From assembly GCA_031284195.1 (NCBI GenBank), contig JAITAI010000311.1:1-6355 (forward strand): a stretch of 6,355 bases of DNA, in the 5' to 3' direction. Within the stretch, counting starts at the first letter, position 1. Each line of letters begins with the position of its first letter. The notes beneath the pieces are model-generated. The model was not told the origin of the DNA. It saw only the letters and a program-made list of their open reading frames with translations, and searched no databases. A program made the translations under genes and the position numbers. Positions 1-5,669 of this stretch are shown in pieces. This DNA comes from Treponema sp. (GTDB taxonomy: Bacteria; Spirochaetota; Spirochaetia; Treponematales; Breznakiellaceae).

Positions 1-107
1 CCCCGCCCCTTGGGGCGCTTCCTACTGGGGGTGCGGGGGATGTGTTCCCCCGCATACACAAAGATTTCACGGAGAAATCTTCGATACCCCGCCGCTCTGC
101 GGCGGGG
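1..107. repeat. Cluster of four inverted repeats, REP-like
   Basis: Four hairpin-forming inverted repeats are packed end to end. They are CGCCCC/GGGGCG (4-9 with 12-17), TGCGGGGG/CCCCCGCA (32-39 with 47-54), AAGATTTC/GAAATCTT (61-68 with 74-81) and CCCCGCCGC/GCGGCGGGG (87-95 with 99-107, loop TCT). All arms are perfectly complementary. The last one carries the ATACCCCG lead-in that recurs upstream of the second cassette. There is no coding potential. The layout looks like a cluster of repetitive extragenic palindromes; the window edge may cut it. A terminator for an upstream gene is possible for individual hairpins, but none has a clear T-run on the plus strand. Confidence 0.6.
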
Positions 108-120
108 AGGTTCATTCAAG
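81..120. repeat. REP-like palindrome unit (copy 1)
   Basis: The unit reads TCGATACCCCG, then a 9-bp perfect stem with a 3-nt loop (87-107), then AGGTTCATTCAAG. The ATACCCCG lead-in and the trailing TTCATTC recur in the 3206-3250 copy, while the stem sequence differs but stays complementary. Compensatory change of this kind is typical of a dispersed palindromic repeat family. It ends about 130 nt before the first lipoprotein gene. Confidence 0.55.
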
Positions 121-240
121 GCAGTTCCAAAATAGAATTGGGATAGTCTTTTTTTTCTTCCCCCGAATCTTCTGCTTTTTCTGCCATTTTTCCCGGCACT
201 TAGGGGGGGTACTTCCCCTATAACAACATTGTATATAACA

Positions 241-245
241 AGGAG
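241..245 (+). promoter_or_regulatory. Ribosome-binding site of lipoprotein A
   Basis: AGGAG lies 8 nt before the ATG at 254. The homologous gene at 3312 has the same AGGAG-to-ATG spacing of 8 nt. This supports the ATG at 254 over the TTG at 251, which would add one Met. Confidence 0.8.
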
Positions 246-253
246 AAATTTTG

Positions 254-631
254 ATGAGTAAAAAGGTAACAGTATTGTTTTTAGCTGGGTTGTTGGTTTT
301 CTGCTTTGGGCTTACGGGATGCCCGTCGGACGATCCGGGACCGGGATATAACACCGGAACAGCTACCGTTAAGGTACCGGGATATACGGGGAATTTGATT
401 ACCGTAACCATTACTCTAGCGGAAGGAGTGATTACGACTGCAAGGGTTACCGGTGCAGATTCCACCGACCGTGGGCAAATAGTGATAAACCGCGCTGGCG
501 CTGAAATGGTACAGAAAAACACCGTGGAGATCGACACCCTTGCCGGGTCTACTATAACAAGTAATGCAATTAGAGAGGCCGGCAGAGAGGCGCTTGCAAA
601 AATTAAAAGGGGCGAATTCGACCCACAATAA
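254..631 (+). CDS. FMN-binding-domain lipoprotein A (electron-transfer partner)
   Basis: A 125-residue secreted lipoprotein that probably carries a covalent FMN and shuttles electrons to the FAD enzyme encoded next. Residues 1-22 form a lipoprotein signal: MSKK, a hydrophobic core, then the lipobox LTGC with C23 as the lipidated residue. After a Pro/Gly/Asp linker, residues 36-118 look like a single small FMN_bind domain (a beta-rich VKVPGYTGNLITVTITLAEG part, then EIDTLAGSTITS and a C-terminal helix). Residues 94-100 (DTLAGST) align with the flavinylation motif Dxx[ST]GA[ST] of NqrC/RnfG-type proteins, making T100 the candidate FMN acceptor. The Ala and Ser inside the motif deviate from the consensus. 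The start is ATG 254, chosen from the RBS spacing. The gene lies 56 nt before the reductase and shares its strand. FMN attachment would need an ApbE/Ftp-type transferase that is not in this window. The fold call rests on motif and size and is fairly confident; the role as electron donor is inferred from the pairing. Confidence 0.88.
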   Translation: MSKKVTVLFLAGLLVFCFGLTGCPSDDPGPGYNTGTATVKVPGYTGNLITVTITLAEGVITTARVTGADSTDRGQIVINRAGAEMVQKNTVEIDTLAGSTITSNAIREAGREALAKIKRGEFDPQ

Positions 632-636
632 TTGGT

Positions 637-676
637 ATTCCTAACCTTTATGTTAAGAATAAATACACTATTTATT
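637..676 (+). promoter_or_regulatory. Intercistronic stem-loop pair, cassette A
   Basis: Two consecutive inverted repeats fill the gap between lipoprotein A and reductase A. The first is ATTC-c-TAAC (637-645) with GTTA-a-GAAT (652-660), one mismatch. The second is AATAAATA (658-665) with TATTTATT (669-676), loop CAC. The second ends two nt before the GGAGG ribosome-binding site. The same order of elements occurs at 3739-3782 in cassette B, with TTGGTA and CTAACC conserved in sequence. They probably set mRNA processing or translation of the reductase relative to the lipoprotein. There is no T-run, so they are not normal terminators. Confidence 0.55.
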
Positions 677-677
677 T

Positions 678-683
678 GGAGGG
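678..683 (+). promoter_or_regulatory. Ribosome-binding site of reductase A
   Basis: GGAGGG lies just upstream of ATG 688. A possible TTG start at 676 would overlap this site and place the ribosome-binding site inside the coding sequence, so ATG 688 is the better start. Confidence 0.85.
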
Positions 684-687
684 AAAA

Positions 688-2661
688 ATGAGCAAAAAAA
701 CAAAAAAACCCGGTAAAATTCAAGAACAAGGATCCGGGCTGTCCAGGCGTGACTTCCTTAAAGGCGCGGCTTCCGGTGCTGTAGGAATCACTATAATCGG
801 AGCTCTCGGGGCTTGTGAAAATCCGACGCAGTACATTACAAACGACGATCCGTTGGATGCCAATTCTTACGACAAAGAATGGAAATTTATGCAGGCTCCT
901 GCTTTGATTTCGGATTCCCAAATCGAAGAAACGGTGACAAAAGAGGTGGTAGTGGTTGGTTCCGGAATGTCCGGTCTTTGCTGTGCGACTGCTTTAGCCG
1001 AAAAAAACGTAGATGTCATAGTGGTCAGCGCCGGGAGTCAGCCTATTTCCCGGGGTGGTTCTAATCAGGCCATTGGTTCTCAATTTCAGACTGACCAGTT
1101 AAACGCGTATAATGCTGCCCATGCCAGTGACCCCGGGTTTGAACCTTATCCGTCTCCCTACACCCCCAGTCTGGCCCTGGAACATGTGAAACTTGAGCAG
1201 CTTGCGGGCATCTATGCCATGGACAAGATCAAATGGTCCAGGTGGCTCCAGAATTCCGGCGCTTCTATGGACTGGATGGTCACAAAGATGGCAAGCACCC
1301 CAACCGTTACCCCGCTTGAGGTTAATCTTGAACCCCCTTATGAAGACAGGGACGGTACTCTTAAGGCGCCCCCATCGGTACATAACTTCAGTAATACGGA
1401 AACTCCTATGCGATGGGGCGTATTCTATGGCGCTCCCCAATGCTCTAATGCTTATGCCGACTGGATAGTAAATGGCTATGGTAAAACGATCGTATATAAT
1501 CAGAGGGCGGTCCAGCTGGTTCGGGGAACCACGGATAATAAAAGCGACCGGGTGACTGCGGTAATTTGCGAAAAACTCACGTATACTCCTCCGGTCCCTC
1601 CGACTTATGGTCCGGACAATCCTTTTGTTCCTATAGATCCCGGAGTCCCTGCATCCTGGACCCCTACCGGAAAGTACGTCAAGTATGTAGGAACCAAAGC
1701 CATAGTGCTTGCTACCGGGGACTTCTCGAAAGATCGGGATATGATGGTTAAGTATTCTCCCTGGGCGTATGAGTTATTCAAAAACGCCCTTGAATTCGAT
1801 AAAAGCCCGGTTAATTACGACAAGGGCCTGGAGATGAACGGCCTTTGTGATGGAGCGGGTCAGAAAATGGGGCTCTGGGTCGGGGCAGCATGGCAGAAGG
1901 TATTCCCCAATCCCTGCGCGATAAATGGGGCTACCAGCGGTCCTACCCATGCGGTAGTCGATAACTTCTGGGGGCTCAACCTTAATATCAACGGGAAGCG
2001 TTATCATAACGAGAATACCAACTTCGCATTTGGCGCCATTTCGAAACTCACCCAGCCCGAGCAGACCTCTTACGGTGTCTGGGCGGCAAGCTATGCCGAT
2101 ACCCAGAGCGAATGGGAATCGCTTGGTTGTTCTTTTAACAATACCGTTCATGATGGACCCAGGCCTCAGACCCCTCAACAGTTGAAAGACCAATGGGCAG
2201 CGAGCACTTCTACTTATGCAACGGGCAATACACCGGAAGAATTGGTGGATGATGCCATTAACCGGATGGGGTGGAAGATCAATCGGGCGGAAGCCATCGC
2301 CTCGATTAGGCGGTACGATGGTTTTGCCAAAACCTCTCCCAAACTGGATACAGAATTTCAGGTGAATCCGGACTTGCTCTATCCACTTCTTGACGAGACC
2401 CCGCTTTATATGTCCCGTTCTGTGGGCGCTTCTTTCCTCTGCGTTATGGGAGGTCTGCGGACAAACGAATATTTCCAGGTTTGCGATGAACTCGATAATC
2501 CTATTCCGGGACTCTACAATACCGGGACCATGATTGGCGACTTCTTCGCCGGGACCTACAATTTCGGTCTTCCCGGCCAGAATTTGGGCGCCTGCTGCTT
2601 GACCCTGCCTTGGGTATTAGGGAAGGATATCGCTAATAATAGTATTCCAGAGGGTGTCTAA
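688..2661 (+). CDS. Tat-exported FAD-dependent reductase A (fumarate reductase flavoprotein superfamily)
   Basis: A 657-residue extracytosolic flavoprotein expected to reduce an unknown substrate with electrons from lipoprotein A. Residues 18-25 (LSRRDFLK) are a twin-arginine motif, followed by a hydrophobic stretch ending in LGAC, so C43 may be lipidated. Tat export fits an enzyme folded around FAD in the cytoplasm. The Rossmann motif GSGMSG is at 91-96, SRGGS at 121-125, LATGDF at 341-346, NGKRYHNEN at 435-443, MGGLRT at 587-592 and IPGLYNTG at 606-613. These are the landmarks of FAD_binding_2 enzymes. Near 389-391 it has GAG where this family normally has GDG. The C-terminal YNFGLPGQNLGACCLTL stretch resembles the PGxxxG ending of ketosteroid-dehydrogenase-like members more than the NRLGGN of fumarate reductase. 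No FMN or haem domain is fused; the size fits a catalytic domain plus leader. A Pro-rich insert (about 299-326) is absent from reductase B. The flavoprotein class is confident; the substrate is unknown. Confidence 0.92.
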   Translation: MSKKTKKPGKIQEQGSGLSRRDFLKGAASGAVGITIIGALGACENPTQYITNDDPLDANSYDKEWKFMQAPALISDSQIEETVTKEVVVVGSGMSGLCCATALAEKNVDVIVVSAGSQPISRGGSNQAIGSQFQTDQLNAYNAAHASDPGFEPYPSPYTPSLALEHVKLEQLAGIYAMDKIKWSRWLQNSGASMDWMVTKMASTPTVTPLEVNLEPPYEDRDGTLKAPPSVHNFSNTETPMRWGVFYGAPQCSNAYADWIVNGYGKTIVYNQRAVQLVRGTTDNKSDRVTAVICEKLTYTPPVPPTYGPDNPFVPIDPGVPASWTPTGKYVKYVGTKAIVLATGDFSKDRDMMVKYSPWAYELFKNALEFDKSPVNYDKGLEMNGLCDGAGQKMGLWVGAAWQKVFPNPCAINGATSGPTHAVVDNFWGLNLNINGKRYHNENTNFAFGAISKLTQPEQTSYGVWAASYADTQSEWESLGCSFNNTVHDGPRPQTPQQLKDQWAASTSTYATGNTPEELVDDAINRMGWKINRAEAIASIRRYDGFAKTSPKLDTEFQVNPDLLYPLLDETPLYMSRSVGASFLCVMGGLRTNEYFQVCDELDNPIPGLYNTGTMIGDFFAGTYNFGLPGQNLGACCLTLPWVLGKDIANNSIPEGV

Positions 2662-2693
2662 TTGACCCGATAGAAAAGCTTTGGGCAATTTTT
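2660..2693 (+). terminator. Possible first terminator overlapping the reductase A stop codon
   Basis: AATTG-a-CCC (2660-2668) pairs with GGG-CAATT (2683-2690) with one bulged base, and a run of five T follows at 2689-2693. The loop contains the small palindrome AAAGCTTT. The stem is short and starts inside the TAA stop, so it may be weak or only partly terminate. Confidence 0.4.
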
Positions 2694-2714
2694 CACTGCC
2701 GGAAAAATATCTGT

Positions 2715-2770
2715 CGGGGATCGTACCCCGAAACGGGACTATCCGGGGAACCCTCGAACAGTCCCGTTTC
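2715..2770 (+). other. Two adjacent stem-loops downstream of reductase A
   Basis: CGGGG (2715-2719) pairs with CCCCG (2726-2730). GAAACGGGACT (2730-2740) pairs perfectly with AGTCCCGTTTC (2760-2770) over 11 bp with a 19-nt loop. Neither is followed by a T-run. They could protect the 3' end of the cassette A transcript or be degenerate REP copies, since TACCCCG is shared with the REP-like units. Confidence 0.5.
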
Positions 2771-2774
2771 CCAT

Positions 2775-2807
2775 AAAGCGCCATGATCGCAGGATCATGG
2801 CGCTTTT
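2775..2807 (+). terminator. Strong intrinsic terminator of cassette A
   Basis: A perfect 14-bp stem, AAAGCGCCATGATC (2775-2788) with GATCATGGCGCTTT (2793-2806), loop GCAG, runs into TTTT at 2804-2807. It lies 114 nt after the reductase A stop and just before the next promoter, so it probably isolates the two cassettes from each other. Confidence 0.85.
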
Positions 2808-2851
2808 CTATAGTTCGTGTAGTGGTCAAACTGGAAATCTTCAAAAAAATA

Positions 2852-2880
2852 TTGACATAATTCTTTTTGCTTGGTAGAAT
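2852..2880 (+). promoter_or_regulatory. Sigma-70-type promoter, probably for cassette B
   Basis: A perfect -35 TTGACA (2852-2857), a 17-nt spacer, and a -10 TAGAAT (2875-2880) preceded by the extended -10 bases TGG (2872-2874). An A-rich stretch at 2842-2849 could act as an UP element. Transcription would start near 2887, directly after the cassette A terminator. The nearest gene on this strand is lipoprotein B at 3312, giving an unusually long leader; an unannotated small RNA is an alternative product. Confidence 0.7.
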
Positions 2881-3052
2881 ACAAATATCCTCGTTTCAAA
2901 AATAATGCAGAAACGTTATGAAAAACGAATATGAGGCAGAGTGGTATCTTGACATAGAGATGCCATAGGGTTTATAGCGATTTAGTCTTATCCAGCGTAA
3001 AGGGGGTTTTGCCGATAATGTTCCATAATTCATTGTATTATAACAATTTATA

Positions 3053-3069
3053 CCCCCCCCACACACACA
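3053..3069. repeat. C8 homopolymer followed by (AC)n tract
   Basis: Eight consecutive C (3053-3060) are followed by ACACACACA (3061-3069) and then TACATA. Such tracts slip during replication. It lies in the presumed leader of cassette B, not in a credible coding frame. Confidence 0.8.
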
Positions 3070-3205
3070 TACATAGTTGTTTATAACGTTATTCTTTTCC
3101 TGATTTCTTTCCTTTCTCATAACCAACTGTGGCCCGAAAAGGCGGCTTTCTTGTCTCTACGGTATCAGAATATCCCCGGAAAAATATACTTCTTGATGGG
3201 AAGAC

Positions 3206-3281
3206 CGGGTCCATACCCCGGAGCTTGGTCCGGGGTTCTTCATTCGCAAGCGGGTCCATACCCCGTCTTTCAGACGCGGGG
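3206..3281. repeat. Pair of REP-like palindromes upstream of lipoprotein B
   Basis: The 15-nt word CGGGTCCATACCCCG occurs at 3206-3220 and again at 3251-3265, a 45-nt period. Each copy opens a hairpin. The first is ACCCCGGA (3215-3222) with TCCGGGGT (3229-3236). The second is CCCCGTCT (3261-3268) with AGAC (3272-3275) and GGGG (3278-3281), with a 2-nt bulge. TTCATTC follows the first hairpin, as in the unit at 81-120. The second hairpin ends 30 nt before the lipoprotein B start codon, so it would sit in the 5' leader and could affect translation or mRNA stability. Confidence 0.65.
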
Positions 3282-3311
3282 AAATCATTATTTATTTAAG
3301 GAGAAATATAA

Positions 3312-3725
3312 ATGACCAAAAAATTGACGGTATTGTTATCGGCGGCGGTATTCTGTTTTCTCTTAATCGGATGTCCTACTGAAACTGATGACCTCCCTTC
3401 TTCCCAAAAACACGCGCCCTATGGGGATCCGCCTTTTTCCGGTGAAAAAAGCGATACTGCATCATCTATTCATATGGAAGGACCTTGTAAAGTTATCATA
3501 ACCCTCACCCTGAAGGATGGATACATCACCAATGTTAGCTTTGAGGGTAGCGAAGGAAACACCGCCAATGTTGGCGGACGGGTATTGTCTTCCGCACCGG
3601 ATAAAATTATAGCAAAAAATTCGGTTGAAATTGATGCGGTCTCAGCTGCTACAGTGACCAGGAATTTGGTTATTGAGGCAGGCCGTAAGGCGCTGGCGGA
3701 GATTCCCGGTTACGATCCTGAGTGA
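3312..3725 (+). CDS. FMN-binding-domain lipoprotein B (paralogue of lipoprotein A)
   Basis: A 137-residue secreted lipoprotein, paralogous to the one at 254-631. The signal is MTKK plus a hydrophobic core ending in the lipobox LIGC, with C21 lipidated. The linker (22-55) is longer than in A and rich in polar residues. The FMN_bind-like domain follows, about 56-131 (KVIITLTLKDGYITNVSF, then EIDAVSAATVTR and a helix IEAGRKALAEI). DAVSAAT at 108-114 matches the flavinylation motif Dxx[ST]GA[ST] except that Ala replaces Gly, making T114 the candidate FMN acceptor. AGGAG at 3299-3303 with 8-nt spacing fixes the start. The reductase B gene follows after 75 nt. A single extra cysteine, C59, is absent from paralogue A. 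The listed end is the last base of the final codon plus the start of the stop; the TGA occupies 3723-3725. The role as donor to reductase B is inferred from the pairing and could equally involve partner exchange with reductase A. Confidence 0.88.
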   Translation: MTKKLTVLLSAAVFCFLLIGCPTETDDLPSSQKHAPYGDPPFSGEKSDTASSIHMEGPCKVIITLTLKDGYITNVSFEGSEGNTANVGGRVLSSAPDKIIAKNSVEIDAVSAATVTRNLVIEAGRKALAEIPGYDPE

Positions 3726-3738
3726 TATTTCTTGGTAC

Positions 3739-3782
3739 TTCTAACCTGGCAAATCAAAACAGGTTAAGAAATAAATTTATTT
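3739..3782 (+). promoter_or_regulatory. Intercistronic stem-loop and A/T palindrome, cassette B
   Basis: TTCTAACCTG (3739-3748) pairs with CAGGTTA-a-GAA (3760-3770) over 10 bp with one bulged A and an 11-nt loop. It is followed by the palindrome AAATAAA/TTTATTT (3769-3782), which ends 3 nt before the AGGAG ribosome-binding site of reductase B. The same two elements in the same order occur at 637-676. The paired bases differ between copies while pairing is kept, which suggests selection on RNA structure. Confidence 0.6.
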
Positions 3783-3800
3783 ATTAGGAGACGATACATT

Positions 3801-5651
3801 ATGGGTAAAGGCGAAACAAAAAAGTCCGGTGGAGAACAAACTACCGGGTTGTCCAGGCGTGATTTTTTGAAAGGCGCTGCGGCGGGCGCTGCGGGTGTTG
3901 CGGTAGTTGGCGCCCTTAGCGCATGTGAGAATCCCACATCGACCGAATATATCTACAAAGATCTGGATGCGGAGGGATCGCAAAAAGAATGGGCCTTTGA
4001 GAAAGCCCCGACCCCCATAACCAGTATTGAGGGAGAGGAAGCTTTTGACATCGTGGTTGTGGGTTCGGGGATGGCCGGTCTTACCACTGCATTGGCTGCA
4101 AAGCAGGAGAATTCAGATCTTAAGATTCTTTTAATCACCGGCGCCGCACCGGGGTCTGACGGAACCAATCCTCACGGTGCTATTTCCCGGGGCGGTTCAA
4201 ATTCTTCCACCTGGAGTACGGTGATGGAAGCAAAGAAAGACTCCCTGGGTTATTCCCAGGACGCGTGGATAAGCTATCTTAATCGGGAAAAACTTGCCGC
4301 TTCGTACCGGGTTGACCAACGCAAGTGGTCCAAATTCTACAACGAATCCGAGGAGGCGATGGACTGGCTCATTAACATGGTGTCAAATTCTCCCTATAAT
4401 GTCATTACAACACTGGAAGTTGATAATTACGATCCCATATTACAGTCGCAGACCGTAGCCCATGCGTTTATGGATCCGGGTACCGATCCGACGACGGCGT
4501 TTATGGTTAGTACCGGACAACAAAATACCGTAGAAGCTCTGGCGAAGGAACTGGTGGATGTACATAAAGTTCCCATAAAAACGCTGACTGCTGCCAGGCG
4601 GTTGGTACGCGGTGGAACCGAAAGCGGTAAGATGGGCAAGGTTGAAGCCGTGATTGCCGAGGATCTCAAAACGGGAAAATTCTATAAATATAAGGCCTCT
4701 AAAGGGGTGGTGCTGGCCACCGGGGATTTTTCGGCTGATCTGGACATGATGGCCAAGTATTGTCCCTGGGTTTTAGACATTATAGATTTTAGTAAACATC
4801 CCAGCCTTCCGGAAAATGGTGGTGATGGTAATATCTACAATACCGCATTCTCTACCGGCAGCGGGCTCTACAAAGGCGATGGCCATAAAATGGGGCTCTG
4901 GGTCGGCGCGGCATGGCAGAACGCATACCCCGCTGCCCCTATGATCCAGGGTTCCATAGGGTTTTTTGGGAGCAACGGCGGTTATCAGCCCTTGGGTTTT
5001 CATCAGGGCCTGGTAGTTAATAAGAACGGCGAGCGTTTTTACAATGAGGATATTTCTTTACCCTATGCCGCGACCCTTCTTCTTAGCCAGCCGGGTAAAA
5101 TAGCGTATGGTATCTGGAATGAAGATTGGTACGATACCGTAATAGCAGCGGGCCGCAATTTTTACAGTTTCGGTTCATCCTTCTTTAATCCTCCTCCGGC
5201 AAAGGAGATGATCCTTGGTGGATGGAATGCGGACACCAGCATTAAGGCTGATAACCTTCAGGCTCTTTGTGCAGATTCAAGAATTGGCCTCTCTTATAGT
5301 AAAGTCCTTGAAACGGTGAATCAGTATAATAAGATGGTCACGGTCAAAAAGGATACGGATTTTGGCAAAGATTCCACCCTGCTTTGCAGAGTTGATCCCA
5401 ACAAAAAAGTTTTTGCCGCAACAAATCAGCCCCTGTTCATGACGGTAATGGGTGGTCTTAGAACCGATGATCATATGCGGGTCTGTGATGCAAGCGACCA
5501 GCCCATCCCCGGCCTCTTCAATGTCGGCCAGATGGTTGGTGATGTCTACGCCAATACCTATAACTTCGCCATTCCGGGCCATTGCTATGGCGGTAACTGT
5601 CTCACATTCGGTCGCAGGCTTGGTATTGAACTGGCAAAAAACATCGTATAA
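3801..5651 (+). CDS. Tat-exported FAD-dependent reductase B (paralogue of reductase A)
   Basis: A 616-residue extracytosolic flavoprotein paralogous to the one at 688-2661. LSRRDFLK at 17-24 is the Tat motif; LSAC ends the hydrophobic region with C42 as the possible lipid site. The FAD-binding landmarks are GSGMAG (88-93), SRGGS (129-133), LATGDF (305-310), GDGHKMG (359-365), NGERFYNED (409-417), MGGLRT (550-555) and IPGLFNVG (569-576). The C-terminus YNFAIPGHCYGGNCLTFG (587-604) has the PGxxxG type of ending. Unlike A, it keeps the usual GDG near residue 360 and lacks the Pro-rich insert. The His of fumarate reductase HTMGG is replaced by Thr (FMTVMGG), where A has Cys. AGGAG at 3786-3790 supports ATG 3801. 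The enzyme is expected to take electrons from the FMN lipoprotein encoded 75 nt upstream and to reduce an unknown acceptor in the periplasm or at the cell surface. The superfamily is confident; fumarate as substrate is unlikely from the missing residues. Confidence 0.92.
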   Translation: MGKGETKKSGGEQTTGLSRRDFLKGAAAGAAGVAVVGALSACENPTSTEYIYKDLDAEGSQKEWAFEKAPTPITSIEGEEAFDIVVVGSGMAGLTTALAAKQENSDLKILLITGAAPGSDGTNPHGAISRGGSNSSTWSTVMEAKKDSLGYSQDAWISYLNREKLAASYRVDQRKWSKFYNESEEAMDWLINMVSNSPYNVITTLEVDNYDPILQSQTVAHAFMDPGTDPTTAFMVSTGQQNTVEALAKELVDVHKVPIKTLTAARRLVRGGTESGKMGKVEAVIAEDLKTGKFYKYKASKGVVLATGDFSADLDMMAKYCPWVLDIIDFSKHPSLPENGGDGNIYNTAFSTGSGLYKGDGHKMGLWVGAAWQNAYPAAPMIQGSIGFFGSNGGYQPLGFHQGLVVNKNGERFYNEDISLPYAATLLLSQPGKIAYGIWNEDWYDTVIAAGRNFYSFGSSFFNPPPAKEMILGGWNADTSIKADNLQALCADSRIGLSYSKVLETVNQYNKMVTVKKDTDFGKDSTLLCRVDPNKKVFAATNQPLFMTVMGGLRTDDHMRVCDASDQPIPGLFNVGQMVGDVYANTYNFAIPGHCYGGNCLTFGRRLGIELAKNIV

Positions 5652-5669
5652 ACCAGACCTATAATTCAA

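Larger units (their letters stand above)
2662..3311. other. Gene-free stretch between the two cassettes
   Basis: No supported gene lies in these 650 bases. They hold the stem-loop run and terminator of cassette A (up to 2807), a strong promoter (2852-2880), a 6-bp inverted repeat CGTTTC/GAAACG (2892-2897 with 2910-2915), the C8/(AC)n tract (3053-3069), two REP-like palindromes (3206-3281) and the ribosome-binding site of lipoprotein B (AGGAG 3299-3303). If the promoter drives cassette B, the leader would be about 420 nt long. I see no recognisable riboswitch in it. Reverse-strand open frames here have no ribosome-binding site or family resemblance. Confidence 0.7.

Noticed and set aside
251..253. 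TTG start for lipoprotein A
   Set aside because: ATG 254 has the same 8-nt spacing to AGGAG as the paralogue at 3312.
112..921. Long reverse-strand open frame of 269 codons
   Set aside because: It lies antisense to lipoprotein A and the start of reductase A, has no family resemblance, and its codon pattern is explained by the forward genes.
2918..2968. 16-codon forward mini-frame (MKNEYEAEWYLDIEMP) just after the strong promoter
   Set aside because: Position after the promoter is suggestive of a leader peptide, but there is no ribosome-binding site and the length is within chance.
2896..3126. Reverse-strand open frame of 76 codons in the intergenic region
   Set aside because: It runs through the C8/(AC)n tract, giving low-complexity VCVCGGG, and no ribosome-binding site precedes its start.
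2881..3311. FMN riboswitch in the cassette B leader
   Set aside because: A flavin-related operon made this worth testing, but the conserved RFN-element blocks are not present.
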